NCBI RefSeq assembly: GCF_000013605.1 | Contig: NC_007908.1 | Location: 4,340,001 to 4,404,000, forward strand | Direction of reading: 5' to 3' | From: Rhodoferax ferrireducens T118 | GTDB taxonomy: Bacteria > Pseudomonadota > Gammaproteobacteria > Burkholderiales > Burkholderiaceae_C | Length of the DNA: 64,000 nt | Position numbers and translations under genes: made by a program | Notes under the pieces: model-generated | Told to the model about the DNA's origin: nothing | The model's database searches: none | The model's input: only the letters and a program-made list of their open reading frames with translations | Shown: one piece after another, positions 16,346-25,456 of the stretch | How positions within the stretch are numbered: position 1 is the stretch's first letter | Layout of the letters: each line of letters begins with the position of its first letter

Positions 16346-18823
16346 GTGTCAAAACACATTGCCCACGTACGAAAGGCTGACGGAGCTATTCAGCTACTGC
16401 CCGACCATTTAAGGGGCGTTGCACGGTTGACCAGTGAGTTCGCTAGCAAAATTGGTTTGCCTCAGCAAGGCGAACTCATTGGCTTGCTGCACGATTTGGG
16501 GAAGTACAGCGCAGAGTTCCAAAATTATCTGAAATCTGCTGTTGAGTTGCTGAACCCGGATGAAGATGAGTTTGTCGATGCCAAAGGGCTCAAGGGAAAA
16601 GTTGACCATTCCACAGCCGGCGCACAACTGGTGTGGCAAGAACTCGCTAAGTTTGGGCAACTCGGACAGATCGTTGCTCAGATATTGGCGCTGTGTATTG
16701 CTTCGCATCACTCAGGACTAATCGACTGTTTAAGCGCTGACGAAAACAGTCTTGGGGATGACTCGTTTAGCAAACGAATGAACAAGCAGGACGGACGAAG
16801 CCATTTAGATGAAGCACAGACCGTCGCCGATGACCTTGTTCTGCTGCGCGCTCACGCGCTTATGGCAGAGCCTTCAATGATTCATGCAATACAGAGCCTT
16901 GTTGGCAAGATCATTCGGCTCTCTCCAGAAAAAAATGATCGCAACATCGTGACGCAACAGCACATCGGTTTACTGGTGCGGTTTTTGTTCAGCTGCTTGA
17001 TCGACGCTGATCGTATCGATACCGCAGATTTTGAAAACCCCAGACAGGCCAAATTGCGTATGGGTGGACGCTATGCCGATTGGGATACTTTGTGCTTCCG
17101 CCTTGAAGCGCATCTGGCTAACTTCACTCCCCGTTATCCCATTGACCAACTTCGTCAGGATATTTCGCAGCACTGCTTCAATGCTGCCAAGCGTCGTCGC
17201 GGCATCTTTACTCTGACAGTGCCTACGGGTGGCGGCAAAACACTGGCGAGTCTAAGGTTTGCGCTACATCATGCCAAGACACACCAGATGGAACGCGTGA
17301 TTTATGTCATTCCATTTACATCCATCATTGACCAAAATGCGGATGTGGTTCGGCGTATTCTGGAACCACAAGGTGTTGTGCCCGGAACCGTGGTACTAGA
17401 ACACCATTCCAATTTGACTCCCGAATCACAAACTTGGCGCAGCAAAATGCTCTCTGAAAACTGGGATGCGCCAGTGGTTTACACCACCAGCGTTCAGTTT
17501 CTGGAAACCTTGTTTGGTTCGGGTACCCGAGGTGCCCGGCGCATGCACCAACTGGCCAACGCTGTGTTGATCTTTGATGAAATTCAGACGTTGCCGGTCA
17601 ATTGTGTTCATCTGTTTAACAACGCGATCAGTTTTTTAACCAAGCATTGCAACAGCACGGTGGTTCTATGCACCGCAACACAACCTTTGCTGGACAAGGT
17701 GGATGCCTTCAAGGGTGCAATGCAGTTAGCCGATGATCACGAGATCATGCCCGATGTGCAGGGCTTGTTTGATGACCTAAAACGGGTCGAAGTCAAGAAC
17801 CAACTCAGACACGGCGGTTGGTCGGCAGATGACATTGCTGCACTGGCGTTGAGTGAGGTGGAAAGGGCGCAGAGCTGTCTGGTCATTGTCAACACAAAAA
17901 TCGCTGCACAAGCCATTTACCGTCAATGCAAACAGCGTGCTGAATTCAAGGTCTATCACCTCAGCACCCACATGTGCCCCGCCCACCGCAAGGTCATATT
18001 GACGCAAGTTCGCGATGACTTGCAAGTACAAACGCCAACGTTATGCATTAGCACCCAGTTGATCGAGGCCGGTGTGGATGTTGATTTTGGTTGTGTCATC
18101 CGCTTCACTGCCGGTCTGGATTCGATTGCACAAGCTGCAGGGCGCTGCAATCGCAATGGTCGACAAGATTGCGGGATTGTCCATGTCATTAACCCGCAAG
18201 ACGAAAACTTGAACATGCTCCCCGATATTCGGATTGGTCGAGACAGGGCAGAACGTGTGATGAGCGACTTTCACGAAAATCCCGGCAAGTTCGGCAACAA
18301 CCTGATTGGACCTCAGGCGTTGGCTTGGTATTACCAAAACTACTTTTACGCCAGATCTGACGAGATGACCTATCCGGTTTCTGAAAAAAAACTGGGCCAT
18401 CACGACAGTTTGTTGAATTTGCTGTCCTGCAACACGATCGCTTCGGCAGAACATTCCAAAGCCGCAGGAAGGGCCCCTGACATTTATCTCCGGCAATCGT
18501 TCATGGCGGCCGCCCGTGCGTTTAAAGCCATCGATGCGCCAACTCGGGGGGTGCTGGTGCCCTTTGAGCAGGCGGGACGGGATTTGATTGCCGATTTGTG
18601 CAGTGCCTACATGCCAGACAAAGAATTTGACTTATTGCGAAAAGCCCAGCAGTACAGCGTGAACGTTTTCCCCAACGTCTTGGAAAAGCTGCAAAAGGCT
18701 GGTGTTGTTCGCGAAGTCAGGCCTGACACCGATATTTTGTTTTTGATCGACTCGCGCTACTACAGCACAGAGTTTGGGCTTGCAACAACACCCGAAGGGA
18801 ATATGGAGGTTCTTTATGGTTAA
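16346..18823 (+). CDS. cas3: CRISPR-associated helicase/nuclease Cas3 (type I-C)
   Basis: An 825-residue HD-nuclease/helicase that unwinds and degrades DNA bound by Cascade. The HD domain occupies about residues 1-240, with LLHDLGKYS near 47 and ASHHSG near 128. The superfamily-2 helicase part has Walker A VPTGGGKT near 291, the DEAD-type box FDEIQ near 410, CTATQP near 447, and motif VI QAAGRCNRNG near 593. It starts with GTG at 16346 behind GGGAGAA and overlaps cas5 by 8 bases. Codon use is visibly AT-richer than in the flanking housekeeping genes. Confidence 0.96.
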   Translation: MSKHIAHVRKADGAIQLLPDHLRGVARLTSEFASKIGLPQQGELIGLLHDLGKYSAEFQNYLKSAVELLNPDEDEFVDAKGLKGKVDHSTAGAQLVWQELAKFGQLGQIVAQILALCIASHHSGLIDCLSADENSLGDDSFSKRMNKQDGRSHLDEAQTVADDLVLLRAHALMAEPSMIHAIQSLVGKIIRLSPEKNDRNIVTQQHIGLLVRFLFSCLIDADRIDTADFENPRQAKLRMGGRYADWDTLCFRLEAHLANFTPRYPIDQLRQDISQHCFNAAKRRRGIFTLTVPTGGGKTLASLRFALHHAKTHQMERVIYVIPFTSIIDQNADVVRRILEPQGVVPGTVVLEHHSNLTPESQTWRSKMLSENWDAPVVYTTSVQFLETLFGSGTRGARRMHQLANAVLIFDEIQTLPVNCVHLFNNAISFLTKHCNSTVVLCTATQPLLDKVDAFKGAMQLADDHEIMPDVQGLFDDLKRVEVKNQLRHGGWSADDIAALALSEVERAQSCLVIVNTKIAAQAIYRQCKQRAEFKVYHLSTHMCPAHRKVILTQVRDDLQVQTPTLCISTQLIEAGVDVDFGCVIRFTAGLDSIAQAAGRCNRNGRQDCGIVHVINPQDENLNMLPDIRIGRDRAERVMSDFHENPGKFGNNLIGPQALAWYYQNYFYARSDEMTYPVSEKKLGHHDSLLNLLSCNTIASAEHSKAAGRAPDIYLRQSFMAAARAFKAIDAPTRGVLVPFEQAGRDLIADLCSAYMPDKEFDLLRKAQQYSVNVFPNVLEKLQKAGVVREVRPDTDILFLIDSRYYSTEFGLATTPEGNMEVLYG

Positions 18824-19529
18824 CCCGAACGGCATCGAATTCAAGGTATCGGCACGACATGCCTTGTTTACCGACCCCTTGACCAAAATCGGAGGTGAAA
18901 AGTGCTCGTACCACATTCCCACTTATGAGGCGCTGAAGGGCATCACCAAGTCCATTTACTGGAAGCCGACACTTATTTGGGTGATTGATGAAGTGCGGGT
19001 GATGAAGCGCATCCGGACACAAACAAAAGGCACCAAACCTTTGGACTACGGCGGCGGTAATACCCTGGCTATTTACACCTTTCTTGCGGATGTGGAATAC
19101 CAAGTGCGTGCGCATTTTGAGTGGAACCTTCACCGCCCCGAACTGAAGGATGACCGTATTCCCGCCAAACACCTCGCGATTGCGCAGCGAATGGTCGAGC
19201 GAGGGGGGCGGCAAGACGTTTTCCTGGGTACGCGTGACTGCCAAGGCTATGTTGAGTCCTGCGTTTTCGGCGAAGGCGACAGTCCTTATGACGTTGAGGG
19301 CGAGCTGGCTTTTGGGCTGGTGTTTCACGGGTTTGACTACCCCGATGAAACCGGCGAGTCAAAACTCCATGCCCGATTCTGGCAACCCACCATGTTCAAT
19401 GGTCGCGTCACATTCAAACGCCCAGAGGACTGCACCGTTCGCAAATATGTCCGTGACATGGGCATCAAAAAATTTGGTGACCAGAATTTGCGTGGTGTAG
19501 AGGCTGAAGCGGCGGAATTGGAGGACTAA
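18816..19529 (+). CDS. cas5c: type I-C Cas5 (Cas5c/Cas5d), crRNA-processing endoribonuclease
   Basis: A 237-residue protein. In type I-C systems Cas5 takes over the pre-crRNA cleavage role of Cas6, as none is encoded. Tyr48, Lys118 and His119 (in KSIYWKP and IPAKH) line up in position with the Tyr/Lys/His catalytic triad known for Bacillus halodurans Cas5d. The Gly-rich loop YGGGNTLAIY is also typical. The ATG at 18816 is behind GGAGGT and overlaps the cas3 stop; cas8c begins one base after its stop. Confidence 0.93.
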   Translation: MVNPNGIEFKVSARHALFTDPLTKIGGEKCSYHIPTYEALKGITKSIYWKPTLIWVIDEVRVMKRIRTQTKGTKPLDYGGGNTLAIYTFLADVEYQVRAHFEWNLHRPELKDDRIPAKHLAIAQRMVERGGRQDVFLGTRDCQGYVESCVFGEGDSPYDVEGELAFGLVFHGFDYPDETGESKLHARFWQPTMFNGRVTFKRPEDCTVRKYVRDMGIKKFGDQNLRGVEAEAAELED

Positions 19530-19530
19530 C

Positions 19531-21441
19531 GTGAGCTGGATACACAAACTCTATGAAACCTATGAGCAATGCCAGGGGCGTGACATGGCAGGCGAAGCAC
19601 AGCTACTGCCCGTAAGTCATGCACAACAGCAAGCACATATCGAAATTGCATTGGATGCCCAAGGTGGTTTCAAAACCGCTCGTTTGATCAACAAGATCGA
19701 GACCTACATTCCTGCCACAGAGCAATCGGCTGGGCGTGTTGGCACTAAGCCACCACCACACCCCCTATGCGACAAACTCCAGTACTGTGCGTTGGATTAC
19801 CCATTGCATGGCGGCAAGAAGCCATCCTTTTTTAACGAATATGAGGGCTTGCTCAATGCTTGGTGTAGCTCTGAATTTGCACATTCCAAAGCCCAGGCCG
19901 TGTTGCGCTATGTGCATGGCGGCACGCTGATCACAGATTTGGTTGACGCAGGAATCCTGCACGTGGATGCAAATGACAATTTGCTCACACGTTGGACTGG
20001 CTCCGGCCCTGCGCCAGAATTGTTTCGCATGCTCACACCCAACGCGGGTGAGCGCGACCAGGGCGACGCATTTGTTCGCTGGCAAGTATGGGAGCAAGGC
20101 AACCCATGTACAGCAGTTTGGGAAGACACCAGTTTGCAAAAGGCTTGGGCATGGTTTGATGCAAGCACCAAAACGCTCAAGGGCTTGTGCATGGTGACTG
20201 GTGTTGGTGAGACTGCCCTTGCTGAGAATCACCCAAAAAGAATTCGCCATGCGGGTGATGGTGCCAAGCTCATCAGTGCCAATGACAGTTCTGGCTACAC
20301 CTTTCGTGGTCGGTTTACAGATAAGACTGGTCTGCAAGCTTGCGGTGTTGGTTATGAAGTCACTCAAAAAGCCCATAACGCACTGCGTTGGTTGATTCAT
20401 CGACAAGCGTATCGCAACGATGATCAAGTGATCGTGACATGGGCCGTGGCTGGCAAGGATGTTCCTGATCCATTCCAAGATTCTTTGGCGCTGTTTTTGA
20501 GTGCCGAGGAAATATCGCAAGCCGACACCCAATCTCCGCCGACCAATGTTGGCGATGTCGGCCAAGCTTTTTCGTTGAGGCTAAACCGTGCCATTGCAGG
20601 TTACCGGGCCAAATTGGCTCCTACCGACGATGTCGTGGTCTTGGGGCTGGACTCGGCGACACCAGGTCGAATGGCCATTTCGTTTTATCGTGAACTGAAA
20701 AGCTCGAACTTTTTCGAGCGACTGCAAACCTGGCATCGACGAAGTGCCTGGATGCAGAACTTTGGTGCAAATCGGCAATTTATTGGAGCCCCGTCACCGC
20801 GCGATGTCGCAGAAGCCGCATTCGGGCGGCGAGTGGATGAAAAGCTGCGCAAAAGCACCGTCGAACGATTGCTGCCCTGCATCATCGATGGTCAACGCCT
20901 GCCGCGCGACTTGATGAACAGCACGGTGCGCCGCGCCACCAACCGTGTTGGCATGGCTCACTGGGAGTGGGAAAAAACACTGGGCATCGCCTGCGCGCTA
21001 TTTAACAGTTATTTTCATGAAAGGGACTATCAAATGACACTTGAAACAGACCGCTTATCGCGGGACTATCTTTATGGGCGACTGCTTGCCTTGGCCGAAC
21101 ATATTGAATCACGCGCCATTTACCTGGGTGGTGAAAAACGTGACACCACGGCCGCCAAGCTCATGCAGCGCTTTGCCGACCGCCCAGCGAGTACATGGCG
21201 CACGATAGAGTTGGCATTGACACCCGCCAAATCTCGTTTGCGTGCCAAACAAGCAGGTTTTCTTCACAAGATGGAAGTGCTCCACGACGGTATCGTGGCA
21301 AGCTTTCAAGGTGACGACTTTTTAGACGACAGAAAACTCACCGGGGAGTTTTTACTGGGCTACCACTGCCAACGTCGGGAACTCAATTCACCCAAAGTGG
21401 ATGCCATCGCATCCACCACCGAAGAAGCTATCGCCAACTAA
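19531..21441 (+). CDS. cas8c: type I-C Cascade large subunit Cas8c (Csd1)
   Basis: A 636-residue protein of the Csd1/Cas8c family, which recognises the PAM and supports Cas3 recruitment. Family features include the opening SWIHKLYETYEQC, the LCDKLQYCALDYPLHGGKK segment, RWLIHRQAYRNDDQVIVTWAVAG and the helical C-terminus with YLYGRLLALAEHIE. It starts with GTG at 19531, with GGAGGACTAAC spanning the cas5 stop as a ribosome binding site. No motif looks damaged. Confidence 0.94.
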   Translation: MSWIHKLYETYEQCQGRDMAGEAQLLPVSHAQQQAHIEIALDAQGGFKTARLINKIETYIPATEQSAGRVGTKPPPHPLCDKLQYCALDYPLHGGKKPSFFNEYEGLLNAWCSSEFAHSKAQAVLRYVHGGTLITDLVDAGILHVDANDNLLTRWTGSGPAPELFRMLTPNAGERDQGDAFVRWQVWEQGNPCTAVWEDTSLQKAWAWFDASTKTLKGLCMVTGVGETALAENHPKRIRHAGDGAKLISANDSSGYTFRGRFTDKTGLQACGVGYEVTQKAHNALRWLIHRQAYRNDDQVIVTWAVAGKDVPDPFQDSLALFLSAEEISQADTQSPPTNVGDVGQAFSLRLNRAIAGYRAKLAPTDDVVVLGLDSATPGRMAISFYRELKSSNFFERLQTWHRRSAWMQNFGANRQFIGAPSPRDVAEAAFGRRVDEKLRKSTVERLLPCIIDGQRLPRDLMNSTVRRATNRVGMAHWEWEKTLGIACALFNSYFHERDYQMTLETDRLSRDYLYGRLLALAEHIESRAIYLGGEKRDTTAAKLMQRFADRPASTWRTIELALTPAKSRLRAKQAGFLHKMEVLHDGIVASFQGDDFLDDRKLTGEFLLGYHCQRRELNSPKVDAIASTTEEAIAN

Positions 21442-21456
21442 CCCCAAGGAGCCCAC

Positions 21457-22341
21457 ATGACAACCCTGCAGAACAAAATTGATTTCGCGGTGATTCTTCG
21501 CGTAAAGAACGCCAACCCAAATGGCGACCCGCTCAACGGCAATCGTCCCCGCACAGACTATTCGAACTTCGGCGAAATGACCGATGTTTCCATCAAACGG
21601 AAGATTCGTGACCGATTGCTTGAACGCTGGGTTGCAGCGGGGAAGGCAGACGATGGCAACATGATTTTTGTGCAGTCTGATGATCGCAAAGCCGATGAGT
21701 ACAAAAGCCTGCGTGCCCGTGCCGAAGCTGTACTTGGCAAAGCGTTGGGCTCTGATCAAACTGCGTTATTGGCATGTTCGAAGTGGCTGGATGTGCGAGC
21801 GTTCGGGCAATTGTTTGCGTTGAAGAGCAACAAAAAGGCAGGTAAGAAAAACGATGATGGCAGTGATGACGAGGGGGATACTGGAGTCTCTATAGGCATT
21901 CGTGGCCCTGTCACGGTGCAATCGGCATTCAGCGTGGAGCCCATTGATATCACCAGTACACAAATCACGAAAAGTGTGAGTGGCGAAGGTGATGGCACCA
22001 AACGCAGTTCTGACACGATGGGAACGAAGCATCGTGTAGATCAAGGCATCTACCGATTTTTTGGAAGCATGAATCCACAACTTGCAGAGAAAACAGGGTT
22101 TTCAGACGCAGATGCTCAGGCCTTGAAAGCTGTTTTGCCAAAGCTATTTGAAAACGATGAATCTTCGGCACGCCCAGCAGGCAGCATGGAAGTAGTGAAA
22201 GTGATTTGGTGGCAACACAACTGCAAGTCTGGACAGTATTCATCAGCCAAGGTGCATCGAAGCTTGACTGTCAACCCTGATGGTAGCTACAGCATCGACT
22301 CTCTCGATGGATTGGTGCCAGAGTGTTTGGACGGGTTTTAA
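21457..22341 (+). CDS. cas7: type I-C Cascade backbone Cas7 (Csd2)
   Basis: A 294-residue RAMP-fold protein forming the crRNA-binding backbone. It opens with the family signature KIDFAVILRVKNANPNGDPLNGNRPR. GIRGPVTVQSAFSVEPIDITSTQITKSV in the middle and MGTKHRVDQGIYRFFGSMNP after it are typical of Csd2. Residues about 125-140 (KKAGKKNDDGSDDEGDT) form a charged low-complexity loop. AAGGAG precedes the ATG. It is the last effector gene before the inserted DinD-like gene. Confidence 0.95.
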   Translation: MTTLQNKIDFAVILRVKNANPNGDPLNGNRPRTDYSNFGEMTDVSIKRKIRDRLLERWVAAGKADDGNMIFVQSDDRKADEYKSLRARAEAVLGKALGSDQTALLACSKWLDVRAFGQLFALKSNKKAGKKNDDGSDDEGDTGVSIGIRGPVTVQSAFSVEPIDITSTQITKSVSGEGDGTKRSSDTMGTKHRVDQGIYRFFGSMNPQLAEKTGFSDADAQALKAVLPKLFENDESSARPAGSMEVVKVIWWQHNCKSGQYSSAKVHRSLTVNPDGSYSIDSLDGLVPECLDGF

Positions 22342-22372
22342 GCACGGTTGATATATCAAGAGGGAGCGCCAC

Positions 22373-23227
22373 ATGAAAATCTTCCCCGCTGAATTCGACG
22401 GGAAAGCCATCCGCCGCGTGTACGACGAAGACACGGAAACCTGGTGGTTTTCTGTGGTCGACGTGGTGCAGGTACTGACGGACAGCAATAACGCCAGGCG
22501 GTACTGGTCTGACCTTAAACGCAAGCTCGCGCAAGAAGCGGGCTCAGAGCAACCGTACGAGAAAATCGTACAGTTGAAATTGACCTCGCCAGACGGCAAG
22601 CAGCGCGAGACCGATGTCGCCACCGCCGAAACCCTGCTGCGCCTGGTGCAGTCTGTCCCCAGCCCCAAGGCCGAGCCCATCAAACTCTGGCTTGCCAAGG
22701 TCGGCTATGAGCGCATGCAAGAGCTGGCCGATCCGGCCCTGTCGCTGGACCGTGCCCGCCAGACCTGGCAACAGCATGGGCGAAGCGACAAGTGGATTCA
22801 GCAACGCATGACCGGGCAGGAAACCCGCAACAAGCTCACCGACTACTGGAGTGAGCACGACGTCAAAAAGGGCAGCGAGTTTGCCATCCTGACCAACATC
22901 ATCCATCAGGAATGGTCGGGCGTAAGCGTGGCGGAGCACAAAGATATGAAGGGCCTGAGCAGCCACAACTTGCGCGACCACATGAGCGAGGCGGAACTCA
23001 TTTTTACCGCCTTGGCTGAGTTGTCCACCCGCCAGATTGCAGAGAACGTGAATGCCACCGGCGTGTCGCAAAACAAGACTGCGGCCAAGGCCGGTGGCCG
23101 CATCGCCGCCCAAGCCCGCAACCAACTGGAAAGCCAGACCGGCAAGTCAGTGGTCACAGGAGCCAATTACCTGCCACCGGTTGCCACCAAGGCAGTCAAG
23201 GGCGCCAAGTCACCGCGCAAAGCGTAA
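22373..23227 (+). CDS. BRO-N / DinD-like protein inserted in the cas operon
   Basis: A 284-residue protein unlike any core Cas protein. Residues 1-110 resemble the BRO-N domain of phage antirepressors (IRRVYDEDTETWWFSVVDVVQVL, then SPKAEPIKLWLAKVGYERMQE). The C-terminal half follows the E. coli DinD layout: DFAIL-type segment, HKDMKGLSSHNLRDHMSEAEL, then GRIAAQARNQLESQTGK. DinD is LexA-regulated and inhibits RecA strand exchange in E. coli. The gene lies 31 bases after cas7 and 24 before cas4, all co-directional. Its GC content is higher than that of the preceding cas genes. Its role here is unknown; possibilities are a regulator, a moderator of RecA-dependent repair after interference, or a passenger. 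Confidence 0.82.
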   Translation: MKIFPAEFDGKAIRRVYDEDTETWWFSVVDVVQVLTDSNNARRYWSDLKRKLAQEAGSEQPYEKIVQLKLTSPDGKQRETDVATAETLLRLVQSVPSPKAEPIKLWLAKVGYERMQELADPALSLDRARQTWQQHGRSDKWIQQRMTGQETRNKLTDYWSEHDVKKGSEFAILTNIIHQEWSGVSVAEHKDMKGLSSHNLRDHMSEAELIFTALAELSTRQIAENVNATGVSQNKTAAKAGGRIAAQARNQLESQTGKSVVTGANYLPPVATKAVKGAKSPRKA

Positions 23228-23251
23228 GGCGTTGGGACATCGGAAAATTTT

Positions 23252-23890
23252 GTGGACGAGCCTGAAAAGATCCCCCTGTCTGCACTGCAGCACTGGCGTT
23301 ATTGCCCGCGCCAGTGCGGCCTGATTCACCTGGAGCAGGTGTTTGACGACAACGTCCACACCCTGCGTGGCCAGGCGGTGCATGCCAAGGTAGACCAGCC
23401 CGGCGTCGAAACGGCCAAAGGCGTTCGCGTGGAGCGCGCTTTGCCTCTGTGGCATGACGAGTTGGGTCTGGTGGGCAAGTCAGACGTTGTGGAATTTTTG
23501 GCTGGCGGCGTGCCCTACCCGGTGGAATACAAACATGGCAGTCGCAACAAGGCCGCTGACATTGCCGCATGTGACGATTTGCAGTTGGCAGCCCAAGGCA
23601 TGTGCCTGCAAGCCATGACGGGCAAGACTGTGAACGAGGGCGCCCTCTACTACGCCACTTCCAAACGTCGGCGCGTGGTCGCTATCACTGAACAATTGCG
23701 CGCTGACGTGGCGCAAACTGCTGACGCCATCCGCCAAATGCTGGCCAGCGGTGAGCTGCCCCCGCCCCTAGTGGGCGAGCAGGCGACCAAGCGCTGCAAA
23801 GCTTGTTCGCTGCTGGAGCGCTGCCAGCCGCAGGCCACACACGCGGGGCTGATCGCCGCTCGGTCTGCGCTGTTTGACCCCGATGCCTAA
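23252..23890 (+). CDS. cas4: CRISPR-associated Cas4 nuclease (Fe-S)
   Basis: A 212-residue RecB-family nuclease that trims prespacers and helps select PAM and orientation. An N-terminal cysteine in WRYCPRQC (Cys18, with Cys22) and the C-terminal RCKACSLLERC cluster near residue 183-192 form the [4Fe-4S] site. The nuclease core has KSDVVEF and PVEYKHG (D...E-x-K). It begins with GTG at 23252 with only a weak GGA upstream. It is 12 bases before cas1. Confidence 0.93.
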   Translation: MDEPEKIPLSALQHWRYCPRQCGLIHLEQVFDDNVHTLRGQAVHAKVDQPGVETAKGVRVERALPLWHDELGLVGKSDVVEFLAGGVPYPVEYKHGSRNKAADIAACDDLQLAAQGMCLQAMTGKTVNEGALYYATSKRRRVVAITEQLRADVAQTADAIRQMLASGELPPPLVGEQATKRCKACSLLERCQPQATHAGLIAARSALFDPDA

Positions 23891-23902
23891 GTCTGGATAC
23901 CC

Positions 23903-24931
23903 ATGCAACTCCTCAACACCCTCTACGTCACCACGGCGGACACTTATCTGCGTCTGGACAACGACACCCTGCGCGTGGAGGTGGAGCAAGAAACCAGGCT
24001 ACGTGTGCCACTGCACCACTTGAGCGCAGTGGTGTGTTTCGGTCACACGGGTTTGTCGGCACCGCTCATGCACCGCCTGGCTGAAGGCGGCATTGCGCTG
24101 GTGTTGCTGGATGACAATGGGCGTTTCAAAGCAAGGTTAGAGGGCGCAGTCACAGGCAATGTTCTGCTGCGCCAAGCTCAGTTTGGGCGTGTGGCAGACC
24201 CCGCGTTTACGCTGGACATGGCACGCGCCTGTGTGGCGGGCAAGATCAAAAACACCCGGCAGGTGTTGCAACGCGGTGCCCGCGAAGCCAAGTCAGAAGA
24301 CGAAGCCCAGGTATTAACCCGCCTGGCCGACGACCTGGCTGCCAGTTTGCGCGCGCTCACCGAGGCCACCAGTCTGGACGTCTTGCGGGGCATAGAGGGT
24401 GAGGCCGCGCGGCAGTATTTCATTGGCCTCAATTTGCTGGTGCGCCCTGAGTCGCGCGCGGTCTTCCAGATGGATGGGCGCACGCGTCGCCCGCCGCGTG
24501 ACCGCTTCAATGCCATGTTGTCATTCTTGTATTCCATGTGGATGAACGACTGCCGTAGCGCGCTGGAGGCAGCCGGGCTGGACCCGCAAGTGGGTTTTTT
24601 GCATGCCTTGCGACCGGGCCGCGCTGCACTGGCGCTGGATTTGATGGAAGAGTTTCGCCCCTGGGCTGATCGCTTGGCCCTGACGCTCATCAACCGAGGT
24701 CAGTTGACTGCTGATGATTTTGTTTTGCGTGAAGGCGGTGGCGTGTTACTGGAGCCGGATGCGCGCAAGGCGGTGGTGGTGGCGTATCAAGAACGCAAGC
24801 GCGACGAGATCAATCACCCGCTGCTGGCGCAGTCTGTCCCCTTGGGCCTGGTGCCGCTGGTGCAGGCACGCTTGATGGCGCGCGCTTTGCGCGATGACGG
24901 TGCACCGTATGTGCCGTTTGTGGCCAAGTAG
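23903..24931 (+). CDS. cas1: CRISPR integrase Cas1 (type I-C)
   Basis: A 342-residue integrase catalytic subunit. Conserved metal-binding residues lie in GIEGEAARQYF (Glu near 166), GFLHALRPGRAALALDLMEEFRP (His near 233, Asp/Glu near 245-248). The N-terminal beta domain starts with LLNTLYVTTADTYLRLDNDTL. It lies between cas4 and cas2, with a 9-base gap to cas2. Confidence 0.96.
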   Translation: MQLLNTLYVTTADTYLRLDNDTLRVEVEQETRLRVPLHHLSAVVCFGHTGLSAPLMHRLAEGGIALVLLDDNGRFKARLEGAVTGNVLLRQAQFGRVADPAFTLDMARACVAGKIKNTRQVLQRGAREAKSEDEAQVLTRLADDLAASLRALTEATSLDVLRGIEGEAARQYFIGLNLLVRPESRAVFQMDGRTRRPPRDRFNAMLSFLYSMWMNDCRSALEAAGLDPQVGFLHALRPGRAALALDLMEEFRPWADRLALTLINRGQLTADDFVLREGGGVLLEPDARKAVVVAYQERKRDEINHPLLAQSVPLGLVPLVQARLMARALRDDGAPYVPFVAK

Positions 24932-24940
24932 GATTGAGCC

Positions 24941-25231
24941 ATGCTGGTACTAGTTTGCTACGACGTGAGTACCGAAACCAGGGCCGGACGGCGGCGCTTG
25001 CGAAGGGTTGCCAAAGTTTGCGAAAGTACCGGGCAGCGGGTACAGAAATCGGTTTTTGAGTGCCAGTTGGACGTTGCTCAATTTGAAGCACTTGAGCGGG
25101 AATTGCTCGCAGAGATCGACGCGCAGCAAGACTGCTTGCGCCTGTACCGCATACCCGGTACCCGCGGGTTTGAAGTTCTTGAGCACGGCGCCTTCAAGGC
25201 GGTGGATTTTGATGGGCCGCTGGTGCTTTGA
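24941..25231 (+). CDS. cas2: CRISPR-associated Cas2
   Basis: A 96-residue ferredoxin-fold protein of standard length that bridges two Cas1 dimers. The opening [12 protein letters not shown] has the conserved Asp8, and [12 protein letters not shown] is the usual second strand. It is the last cas gene, 225 bases before the first CRISPR repeat. Confidence 0.95.
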   Translation: MLVLVCYDVSTETRAGRRRLRRVAKVCESTGQRVQKSVFECQLDVAQFEALERELLAEIDAQQDCLRLYRIPGTRGFEVLEHGAFKAVDFDGPLVL

Positions 25232-25456
25232 TTGCGCCCCGAAGTGCTCGCAGACGCATGGCCTGTGGTAAGGTCAATACCGCGAACCCCAAGTGGTTGA
25301 CTTCTCCCTACAGGGTTCGCGCGCTACGCAAGCCATTGATTCAAATGATTTTCCAGAATCTCTCCACGTAAATCCACGGGGTTAGTCTTGTGGAGCAACG
25401 AGGTTCGCGCGAATGCACCAAAAATGCCTTTGCTTACAAGCCTTTGGCCGCGAAGC
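25232..25456 (+). promoter_or_regulatory. CRISPR leader
   Basis: A 225-bp non-coding region between the cas2 stop and the first repeat, on the side where new spacers are added. CGCGAACCC (25281-25289) and GGGTTCGCG (25313-25321) form a 9-bp inverted repeat. The decamer GGTTCGCGCG occurs at 25314-25323 and again at 25402-25411, 46 bases before the first repeat. These are candidate anchoring sites for Cas1-Cas2 or host factors. It should also contain the pre-crRNA promoter; no clear -10/-35 pair was assigned. Confidence 0.75.
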
